5,862 bases of DNA. It comes from Acidobacteriaceae bacterium. Its GTDB lineage: Bacteria > Acidobacteriota > Terriglobia > Terriglobales > Acidobacteriaceae. The position numbers were made by a program, and so were the translations under genes. Positions 1 through 5,639 of this stretch are shown in pieces. The notes below the pieces were generated by a model. The model ran no database searches and was not told the DNA's origin. It worked only from the letters and a program-made list of their open reading frames with translations. Location: positions 1-5,862 of the forward strand of contig DAHXOQ010000189.1 of assembly GCA_027364815.1 (NCBI GenBank), given 5' to 3'. Each line of letters begins with the position of its first letter. The stretch's first letter is position 1.

Positions 1-173
1 GTGGTGAGGGTGGGGTCGATGGAGTTCTTCAAAACCTTTGAAGCTTCGGCGTTGAGAAGTTGTTTGCCGCTGATGCTGGCGCCTACCATGAGGACGCCGC
101 CGGATTTGAGGAAGTTGCGGCGGGAGAGTTCAGCGCCGAAGAGGATGCGTGAGGATTTTTTGAAGTAGGTCAT
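1..173 (-). CDS. Molybdopterin-binding large subunit of a xanthine dehydrogenase-family oxidoreductase (IorB-like), N-terminal fragment
   Basis: Only the first 57 codons are present; the gene leaves the window at base 1. The start is ATG at 173-171, read from the bases because this fragment is partial. Residues 17-23 read SRRNFLK, a near-consensus twin-arginine (Tat) motif, followed by a weakly hydrophobic stretch GGVLMVGASI (residues 25-34). This is how Tat-exported large subunits of the isoquinoline 1-oxidoreductase/aldehyde oxidase type begin. In that family the subunit carries the molybdopterin cytosine dinucleotide centre, hydroxylates aldehydes or N-heterocycles, and acts in the periplasm or at the membrane. 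The catalytic domains lie outside the window, so substrate and subtype cannot be judged. Identity rests on the Tat start plus position: it begins 3 bases after the stop of a matching [2Fe-2S] small subunit. Another Tat-exported protein is possible but much less likely. Confidence 0.82.
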   Translation of the reverse strand, partial: MTYFKKSSRILFGAELSRRNFLKSGGVLMVGASISGKQLLNAEASKVLKNSIDPTLT

Positions 174-176
174 GGG

Positions 177-692
177 TTAGCTCCTCATTAATGTGGCAGC
201 GTGCTGGACGGCTTGGAGAATGGCCGAGTAAGTTCCGCAACGGCAGAGCATCGGGGATACGCCGGAAGTGGTGAAGGCTTCCTTGATTTGCGCAGGGGTG
301 GGGTTGGAGTTGGACTCGAGAAGTTCGGTGGCCTTGATCATCATGCCGTTCTGGCAGAAGCCGCATTGAGGAGTCTGCTCGGCGATCCACGCGACCTGGA
401 CAGGGTGGAGGAGTTCGTGACGTTCGTCGGCGGGTAGGTTTTTCTGATGAGCCCATCTCTCGGGGAGGCCTTCGAGTGTGGTGATCTCTTTTCCGGCGAG
501 GTCGCTGAGGGGAGTGATGCAGGAGCGTGTTTCTTTGCCGTCGATGAGGACTGAACAGGCGCCGCATTGTGCCATTCCGCAACCGAATTGCGGGCCGGTG
601 AGATGGAGCTCGTTGCGCAGGAGATAAAGGAGTGGCGTGTCAGGCGATGCGGTGAGATTGTGCTGATGACCGTTGACGGTGATGGTTGGCAT
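177..692 (-). CDS. [2Fe-2S] small subunit of a xanthine dehydrogenase-family oxidoreductase (IorA/CoxS-like)
   Basis: This 171-residue protein is the iron-sulphur subunit that carries electrons from the molybdenum centre of its partner to an external acceptor. Residues 1-75 form the plant-type ferredoxin domain with cluster ligands C38, C43, C46 and C58 (GCGMAQCGACSVLIDG around 37-52). The C-terminal four-helix domain carries the second cluster with C110, C113 (QCGFCQNG), C150 and C152 (LCRCGTY). All eight family cysteines are present, so it should be functional. It is slightly longer than the usual 150-165 residues; the extra length seems to lie at about 80-95 (ERWAHQKNLPADER), between the two domains. 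There is no signal peptide, so export would be by piggy-backing on the Tat signal of the large subunit, which starts 3 bases downstream. It could serve IorAB, aldehyde or quinoline-type enzymes; the substrate is not predictable from this subunit. Confidence 0.95.
   Translation of the reverse strand: MPTITVNGHQHNLTASPDTPLLYLLRNELHLTGPQFGCGMAQCGACSVLIDGKETRSCITPLSDLAGKEITTLEGLPERWAHQKNLPADERHELLHPVQVAWIAEQTPQCGFCQNGMMIKATELLESNSNPTPAQIKEAFTTSGVSPMLCRCGTYSAILQAVQHAATLMRS
181..186 (-). promoter_or_regulatory. Ribosome binding site of the large-subunit gene, inside the small-subunit gene
   Basis: The minus strand reads GAGGAG seven bases before the ATG at 173. The motif lies in the last sense codons of the small subunit (ATG AGG AGC TAA), so the two reading frames are coupled. 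This fixes the start of the large subunit and supports stoichiometric translation of the two subunits. Confidence 0.8.
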
Positions 693-697
693 TGGGA

Positions 698-703
698 CCT
701 CCT
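698..703 (-). promoter_or_regulatory. Ribosome binding site of the [2Fe-2S] subunit gene
   Basis: The minus strand reads AGGAGG, the full Shine-Dalgarno consensus, five bases before the ATG at 692. It confirms the chosen start and suggests efficient initiation independent of the gene upstream. Confidence 0.85.
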
Positions 704-764
704 GGGCGGGTGATGACGTAGGACGAGTAGAGGTATTGTTTCACGGCGGGAATGGAAGTTGACA

Positions 765-781
765 GTGGATTTTTCATCCAC
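765..781 (-). other. Small inverted repeat downstream of the glycosidase gene
   Basis: The minus strand holds GTGGAT, a five-base loop GAAAA, then ATCCAC: a perfect 6-bp stem starting 11 bases after the glycosidase stop codon. No T tract follows (the next bases are TGTCAACTTCC), so it is not a standard intrinsic terminator. It may be a weak transcript-end or RNA-stability hairpin in the roughly 100-bp gap (693-792) before the oxidoreductase genes. I see no convincing promoter in that gap. Confidence 0.3.
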
Positions 782-792
782 CGTGTTGATGA

Positions 793-3150
793 TTATTTGG
801 ATTGCGTGAATTGGATTTGGATTTCGGTGGTGCCGGTGGGGATGGCAAGGGAGAGGTTAGCGATGGTGGATTGGGGGAAGTTTTCAACTTTGCATTGAAC
901 GGGTTCGTGATTTTGCATGGCGGTGAGTTTGTGCGCGAGGAGGGGGAGCTCGGGATTGTAGCGGAGATGGAAGGCTGGGCCGGGGTTGTCTATTTTGAGG
1001 AGGAGCGAGTTGGGAATGCGGGTGAGTTGGAGATTGAGTTGATGAGAGCCGAGGGTGAGATGGCGGAGCGAGAGCGTGGGCCAGTCGGCGGGGAGATGGG
1101 GAGCGAAGGTGAGTTGATTGTGGAGCGCATCGACTTCGATGCCGAGGAGGCTGTGAAAGGTAGCGGATAGAAAAGCGGCAGAGGACCAGGATTGCTCGGG
1201 GACAGATTGGGCTTGAGGAACGGGTGCGTTACCTGCGAAGACTTCGTGGATGTGTCCTGCGGAATCGAAGGTGGAGAGCGGGATGAGTGAGCGCCAGATG
1301 GAGTAGGCGGTTGCGGAACGGTGAGCGGCGTAGAAAGTTTGGGCCCATGCGGCAGTGTTGACGGGCCAGACGCTGCCTTGCGCGTAGGAGGTGGGCGAGT
1401 AGCCGGGAGAGTTGACAGCGACGCTGCGAATTCCCCAGGGGGTGAGGAAGTCGGGCGAGGCGATGCGGTTGAGGATCTTTTCTTCGGCGTCGGGAGTGAA
1501 GAGGTGCAGATCGAGAGCGGAGGCGGGCCCGCTATGCTGCTCTTCGAAGAGCGCGCCGTTGATGGTGTGGCCGGAGATCCAGAAAGAGTTGGATTCGCTC
1601 CAGTAGAGGGGTTGGATTTTTGCGCGAGCGCGGAGTGAGGATGCTGCGGCTTCGTTCGAGGCTGAGGGGTCACCCATTAGATCTGCGAGGGACGAGAAAC
1701 TAGCGGCGGCGTCGATCCAACTGACGGAGAGGCCCAGGTCGTCGGTCATGCGGGTTTGCTCGTTGCCGCCTTCTTTGCCGGCGGGGATTTGCGGGAGACC
1801 GGTTTGGGGATTGATGAGCGAGGATGCGTAATGGTATGCGAGTTGGATGGCGGGCCAGTGGTGGTGGAGGAAATCGATGTCACCGGATTGGACTACATAT
1901 TGATGGACGAAGCTGATGAATTGGAGAGTTGTGTCGACGTGCGCAAAGAAGTATGGGTATTTGTTGGCCCAATCGATGAGCGACGCGCTTTGAGTGAGCT
2001 CGTGCCAGATCATACCGGATTTTTTGTCTTGATAGCGGAGAATGAATTCGAGTTCTTGGCGTGCGTGGGTGACGTCGCCGGCGCTGAGTGCGCCATCTGC
2101 GGAGACGAGGCCATCACCTGCGAAGAACCATGCATACTGGGGACGGCGCTCGATGCGCGAGGGACCGTAGCCAGCGAGGTAGCCGCAACCAAGGGATACG
2201 TTGCAGGACCATGCTTGGTCGAGGGCGAGATCAGACCAGAGGATTGCTTGGTTGACTACGGGGTCTGGGGTTTGGATTTGGAGGATATCTTCTTGAAGGG
2301 CTTTGTAGTGATTAATGGAGGCGAGTTCGAGGGATTTTCTATTTTGTAGCAATTCCCGATAGCGAAATGAAAGTTGTGCGTTTGGATTTTTGAATGTGTT
2401 TGCGGATTTTTCTGGCACAGATAAAACCCATGCGATGGTTGCTTCGCCTGCGTTGTTTGGTTGCAGAGTGAGAGCGAGTTCAGTGTTGGCGGGAGTTGCT
2501 TGATTGGAATCTGGGTGGAATGTTTGCGGGCTGAACTGCGGAGAAGAAATGAGTGCGGCGTAGTTGTGAGTTGATTCCTGCAAGATGAAGGCGCGGAGCG
2601 AATCATTCCAATGAGAGGACGTTGGGGCGAGATCGGCTGGCCACATGAGGCCCATGCCGGGTGTGAGGTGGAGTTCGATTTGGAGCGGTGATTTGCTTTC
2701 GACGGAGTAGGTGATGAGGCCGCCGGGCGAGTCGAGGAGGACGAAGAGTTTTTCGCGGACGGTGAAGCCGGAGGCTTGATAGATGCGGGTGATGGAGTCG
2801 GGGCGGTATTCGATTTTTGTGAGGAGGGTTTGGGCGGCGATGGAATCGGTGGTGCCGGGGTGGTGAAAGAAGACGCGATAATTTTTGAAGATTTGGAAGG
2901 GGTAAACCCAGGCTTCGAGGCCTGTGGATGCGTAGCCTGCGATGAAACCTTGACGGCCATGCGCGGCGACAAAACGGTCTGAGGGGGGTTGAGGGCTGGC
3001 GGTGAGTTGAGATTGGAATGGAGTGACGGTGATGGCGGCGTCAAGCGGGGATTGGCAGGATGCGGAGAATGGCGTAAAAAACAAAAGAGCGAAAAGGAGT
3101 GTCCTTTTCGCTCTTTGATGATGTGAGGCATTCGTGCGGAAGATGGCCAT
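793..3150 (-). CDS. Secreted six-hairpin glycosidase, amylo-alpha-1,6-glucosidase-like
   Basis: This 785-residue protein probably hydrolyses an alpha-linked glucan or oligosaccharide outside the cytoplasm. Residues 1-32 look like an export signal: basic n-region (HHQRAKR, 10-16), hydrophobic core (TLLFALLFF, 17-25), then SASC with C32, which could be a loose lipoprotein site or simple Sec cleavage. Residues about 40-280 look like a beta-rich N-terminal domain. About 290-670 fits an (alpha/alpha)6 barrel with motifs of glycogen-debranching-type enzymes: AWFFAGDGLVSADG (340-353), GMIWHE (379-384), HVDTTLQF (404-411), GSVWPVNTAAWAQ (592-604), HEVFAG (635-640) and EQSWSSAAFL (652-661). About 670-785 looks like a C-terminal beta-sandwich. 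E384, D406, E636 and E652 are candidate catalytic acids, not proven. The start is forced: an in-frame TAG sits 9 bases upstream at 3162-3160, and no later ATG occurs before codon 166. No Shine-Dalgarno is visible, so translation may be coupled to the propeller gene ending 16 bases before. A terminator-like hairpin lies within codons 12-25. Confidence 0.85.
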   Translation of the reverse strand: MAIFRTNASHHQRAKRTLLFALLFFTPFSASCQSPLDAAITVTPFQSQLTASPQPPSDRFVAAHGRQGFIAGYASTGLEAWVYPFQIFKNYRVFFHHPGTTDSIAAQTLLTKIEYRPDSITRIYQASGFTVREKLFVLLDSPGGLITYSVESKSPLQIELHLTPGMGLMWPADLAPTSSHWNDSLRAFILQESTHNYAALISSPQFSPQTFHPDSNQATPANTELALTLQPNNAGEATIAWVLSVPEKSANTFKNPNAQLSFRYRELLQNRKSLELASINHYKALQEDILQIQTPDPVVNQAILWSDLALDQAWSCNVSLGCGYLAGYGPSRIERRPQYAWFFAGDGLVSADGALSAGDVTHARQELEFILRYQDKKSGMIWHELTQSASLIDWANKYPYFFAHVDTTLQFISFVHQYVVQSGDIDFLHHHWPAIQLAYHYASSLINPQTGLPQIPAGKEGGNEQTRMTDDLGLSVSWIDAAASFSSLADLMGDPSASNEAAASSLRARAKIQPLYWSESNSFWISGHTINGALFEEQHSGPASALDLHLFTPDAEEKILNRIASPDFLTPWGIRSVAVNSPGYSPTSYAQGSVWPVNTAAWAQTFYAAHRSATAYSIWRSLIPLSTFDSAGHIHEVFAGNAPVPQAQSVPEQSWSSAAFLSATFHSLLGIEVDALHNQLTFAPHLPADWPTLSLRHLTLGSHQLNLQLTRIPNSLLLKIDNPGPAFHLRYNPELPLLAHKLTAMQNHEPVQCKVENFPQSTIANLSLAIPTGTTEIQIQFTQSK
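3076..3116 (-). terminator. Intrinsic terminator-like hairpin inside the glycosidase signal-peptide codons
   Basis: On the minus strand AAAGAGCGAAAAGGA (3116-3102) is followed by a CAC loop (3101-3099) and the exact reverse complement TCCTTTTCGCTCTTT (3098-3084), then TGTTTTTT (3083-3076). This is a perfect 15-bp stem with a T tract, the form of a strong rho-independent terminator in the direction of all the genes. It begins 50 bases past the propeller gene stop codon, where a terminator for that gene would be expected, yet it falls in codons 12-25 of the glycosidase. On the plus strand no T tract follows, so the polarity is minus. Whether it terminates in vivo depends on whether a translating ribosome disrupts it. 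Confidence 0.7.
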
Positions 3151-3166
3151 GCGGCCATTCTAACGC

Positions 3167-4195
3167 TCAGCGGCCGATGACGATGACGGTGAAGCTGCCG
3201 GGAACTATGGGCGGACGCGGACGCGGATTTTCTGGAGTGGCTGCAGGCGCGGTTCCGAACTCAGCAACGACGACGTAGACGCGATCGGTCGTGGCGTCGT
3301 AAGCCATGGTGCGGCCGCTTTTTTGCGTGGGCAGAGTCTGGATGGTTTTGTAGGCGGAGTTGGAGGCGTCGACTACGGCGAGGTTTCCGTCACCGCATGA
3401 TGCGAAGGCGAGCTTGTGAGTTGGATCCCATCCGGCGGCGTCGGGGCCGTTGCAGATTGCAGGAGTTGAGAGCATTGCTCCGGTTTTGGTGTCGACGACG
3501 GCCATGACCTTGGCGTCACAGACGGCAAAGAGACGCGAGCCGGCTGAATCGATGGCGAGGCCCGAGGGAGAATCGCAGCCCTTGAGATTCCAGGTTGCGG
3601 TGAGGGTGTTGGTGTGCGCGTCGAGGCGAACGATCTGGTTAGTGTCTTCGCTGTTGTCGTAGAGAAGGCCCGTACCATCGACGGCGGCGAACTCGGGCTT
3701 GCCGGGGAGAGCGATGGTGGCGACTACTTTGCGCGAGGTTGCATCGACGACGCTCGCATTTTTGCTGCGTCCATTGAAGGCCCATACGGTTTTGGTTGCG
3801 GGCTCGTAGATGATGGCGTCAGGGTTGGTTCCTACGGGAATAGTGGCCAGAGTGGCGTATGTGTTGCGATCGAAAACGACGACCGCATTGCCGCCACCAT
3901 CAGAGATGTAGCCGGTTTTTCCGTCAGGATCGAGTGCTATGCCGTGAGTGCCGTGAAGTCCGGAGATACTGCCGAGGAGCTTTCCTGATTGGGTGTCGAC
4001 GACATCGACGCGGGCGCCACGGGTGATGTAGAGCTTGTGTGCTGGCGGGTCGGCGAGGAGGTAATCCCAACCGCCGTCGCCGCCGATCTTCCAGCGGTCG
4101 ATGATGTGATAGGGCTGCTGTGCGATGGCGCGACCGAGTGTGAAGAGCGTGAAAAGGAGCGCGATAGACGCGAGGATACGATTGCGAGAGATCAT
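3167..4195 (-). CDS. Secreted YncE-like beta-propeller (YVTN repeat) protein
   Basis: This 342-residue protein has a Sec signal peptide: a basic start (MISRNR), hydrophobic core (ILASIALLFTLF, 7-18) and a likely cut after AIA at residue 25. The rest is a chain of about 40-residue repeats typical of a seven-bladed YVTN/YncE propeller, with the recurring pattern 'V-V-D-x-x-(S/T)-x-K': VDVVDTQSGK (63-72), VVVFDRNTYA (105-114), ASVVDATSRK (147-156), IVRLDAHTN (188-196), MAVVDTKTGA (231-240) and LAVVDASNS (272-280). The final strand FTVIVIGR (335-342) probably closes the ring. Cysteines 207, 226, 248 and 267 fall in successive strands and could form two disulphides in the periplasm. Family members are mostly of unknown function, usually binding partners or ligands rather than enzymes. 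It follows the permease by 40 bp and precedes the glycosidase by 16 bp. A physiological role cannot be named. Confidence 0.88.
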   Translation of the reverse strand: MISRNRILASIALLFTLFTLGRAIAQQPYHIIDRWKIGGDGGWDYLLADPPAHKLYITRGARVDVVDTQSGKLLGSISGLHGTHGIALDPDGKTGYISDGGGNAVVVFDRNTYATLATIPVGTNPDAIIYEPATKTVWAFNGRSKNASVVDATSRKVVATIALPGKPEFAAVDGTGLLYDNSEDTNQIVRLDAHTNTLTATWNLKGCDSPSGLAIDSAGSRLFAVCDAKVMAVVDTKTGAMLSTPAICNGPDAAGWDPTHKLAFASCGDGNLAVVDASNSAYKTIQTLPTQKSGRTMAYDATTDRVYVVVAEFGTAPAATPENPRPRPPIVPGSFTVIVIGR

Positions 4196-4203
4196 AGAGA
4201 GTT

Positions 4204-4209
4204 TCCTTT
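4204..4209 (-). promoter_or_regulatory. Ribosome binding site of the beta-propeller gene
   Basis: The minus strand reads AAAGGA eight bases before the ATG at 4195, a good Shine-Dalgarno match. It supports this start, which also gives a complete signal peptide. Confidence 0.7.
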
Positions 4210-4213
4210 GCCT

Positions 4214-4225
4214 GTCTAATTAGAC
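4214..4225. promoter_or_regulatory. Perfect palindrome GTCTAATTAGAC, candidate operator
   Basis: A 12-bp perfect palindrome lies in the 40-bp gap between permease and propeller gene, just upstream of the propeller ribosome binding site. A second, hyphenated one, ACTATATTAGT (4230-4240), overlaps the permease stop codon. Both are AT-rich in a GC-rich neighbourhood. On the minus strand TATAGT (4237-4232) could serve as a -10 element, but no good -35 is seen. The arrangement fits a dimeric repressor site controlling an internal promoter for the propeller gene; this is inference. Confidence 0.35.
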
Positions 4226-4235
4226 GATTACTATA

Positions 4236-5639
4236 TTAGTCGGTTGAGGTGGCAGCGAGTTTTCGGCGGGCAAGAGGCGCGGCCATGAGCCAGTAGAGTA
4301 GCGGGCCGAGGAGCGCGACGGCGGTAGCGAGAATCAGCGAAGAGGTAGAACCGATTTTTTCGTCGCGGGCGGCGTAGAGCGCGTAGCCGATGAGCACAGT
4401 GGGGCCGACGCCGAGAGCGCAGGCGAAGGCAAAGTTGCCGGCGCGGAAGGGGCGCTTGAGATTTGGCTCGCGGATGCGGAGAAGGATGAGAGCGATGAAC
4501 TCAAGGATGAGGCTGGAGCCGTAGAGGATGAGGTCGATGGAGATGAGTCGCTCGAAAGAGAGATTGAGTGCGAGAGCCCAGGCTATGCCACAGAGAAGGA
4601 CGGAGACCCATGGAACGCCGCGCGAGTTGCGGCGGGCGATGGCGGCGGGGAGCATTCCATCTTCCGCCATGGCCATGGGGAGGCGAGTGTAACTGAGGAC
4701 GAGTGCATTGAACATGCCGAAGCCGGTGAGCGAGCCGCCGATGACAATGGCGAGGGCGAGGAATGGGCCGCCGAGAGATTCGGCGACATTGGTCCAATCT
4801 CCGGTGGCGAAGCTGCTGGTGGAGAAGCCGGCGAAGGCCATGGCGAGCATAGGGACTATATAAGTAATGGCGACGAGAAGCGCGGCCATGACCATGGCGC
4901 GGGGATAATTACGCTGGGGATTTTCAACTTCGCCGGCGACAGTGGAGGCGTTGTCCCAACCCATGTAATTCCACATGGCGACGAGGATGGCGGTGGAGAG
5001 TCCGGCCTGGGTGTGGGTCTCAGTCCAGTGGATGGCGGGATGCAGAGTGAATCCATGCCAGACGGCGAGGGCGACGAAGATGGCAAAAGGCGCGAGGAGA
5101 ATAAAGAAGAGCGCGACTGCACCACGACCGACGGAGGGCGCGCCGCGGAGATTCCAGAGGGAGCAGATGACGACGACGAGGAGCATGAGACTGTAGTGCA
5201 TCCAGCCGGAACTGAGATCGTTGGAGTAAGCGGAGAGGAATTTGAATTTGCTGAGATAGAGAACAAAGATGGCGGGGTAGAGAGCCATGTCAAAGATGCT
5301 GGCGGACATGGAGAGCCAACCCTCCTGATAACCCCAGAAAGGGCCCATGGCGCGGCGGACCCAGATGTAGAAGCCGCCTTCGGCTGGGATGGCGCTGGCG
5401 AGCTCGCCGATCATGAGGGTAGTGGGGAGGCTCCAGATGAAGGGGAGAATGAGGAGGATGAGGATGGCCGCGCCGAAGCCCGCGCCGCCGAAGATATCTT
5501 CAATACCGTATGGACCGCCGGAGACCATGAAATAAGTGGCGGCAATCAGAGGGAAGATGCTCATCTTACCGCCGAAACGGCGAGCCGGCAGGAGTCTTGC
5601 GAGGAGCCCTGGCTGGACGGATTCTGAAGATGAACGCAT
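4236..5639 (-). CDS. APC-superfamily amino acid/polyamine permease (LAT/PUT-like)
   Basis: This 467-residue inner-membrane protein has about twelve hydrophobic segments (roughly 27-46, 54-76, 105-130, 148-164, 172-195, 213-232, 248-270, 287-315, 343-360, 366-388, 402-424, 433-455). SGGPYGIED (40-48) in TM1 matches the glycine-rich unwound substrate-binding segment of APC carriers. PFIWSLPTTLMIGELASAIP (66-85), GPFWGYQEGW (99-108), WNYMGWDNASTVAGEVENP (223-241) and MAEDGMLP (324-331) closely resemble conserved stretches of the LAT family and plant polyamine-uptake (PUT) transporters. It would import amino acids or polyamines with a coupled ion; the substrate is unresolved. The start at 5639 is bounded by an in-frame TAA 9 bases upstream (5651-5649); M26 is the next option but would leave almost no cytoplasmic tail. 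No Shine-Dalgarno precedes the ATG. It appears to be the first gene of the cluster in this window. Confidence 0.93.
   Translation of the reverse strand: MRSSSESVQPGLLARLLPARRFGGKMSIFPLIAATYFMVSGGPYGIEDIFGGAGFGAAILILLILPFIWSLPTTLMIGELASAIPAEGGFYIWVRRAMGPFWGYQEGWLSMSASIFDMALYPAIFVLYLSKFKFLSAYSNDLSSGWMHYSLMLLVVVICSLWNLRGAPSVGRGAVALFFILLAPFAIFVALAVWHGFTLHPAIHWTETHTQAGLSTAILVAMWNYMGWDNASTVAGEVENPQRNYPRAMVMAALLVAITYIVPMLAMAFAGFSTSSFATGDWTNVAESLGGPFLALAIVIGGSLTGFGMFNALVLSYTRLPMAMAEDGMLPAAIARRNSRGVPWVSVLLCGIAWALALNLSFERLISIDLILYGSSLILEFIALILLRIREPNLKRPFRAGNFAFACALGVGPTVLIGYALYAARDEKIGSTSSLILATAVALLGPLLYWLMAAPLARRKLAATSTD

Noticed and set aside
130..582. 150-codon Arg-rich open frame on the minus strand
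   Set aside because: It is out of frame with the [2Fe-2S] subunit and crosses into the large-subunit gene, both of which have strong motifs and ribosome binding sites.
765..781. Hairpin as a true terminator of the glycosidase gene
   Set aside because: The stem is only 6 bp and no T tract follows in the direction of transcription, so it is listed only as an inverted repeat.
990..1673. 227-codon open frame on the minus strand
   Set aside because: It is a Ser/Pro/Thr-rich product in an alternative frame inside the glycosidase; this is a shadow of codon bias, not a gene.
1756..2349. 197-codon open frame on the plus strand
   Set aside because: It is antisense to the well-supported glycosidase barrel, shows no family motif and has no good ribosome binding site.
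2256..3158. 300-codon open frame on the minus strand, starting 8 bases before the glycosidase
   Set aside because: It overlaps the glycosidase in another frame and gives a Ser/Pro/Lys-rich low-complexity product without domains. The glycosidase frame carries the signal peptide and barrel motifs.
5013..5627. 204-codon open frame on the plus strand, very acidic product
   Set aside because: It lies wholly opposite the permease, whose membrane segments and family motifs are clear. The Glu/Asp/Gly-rich composition is what the antisense of this gene gives.
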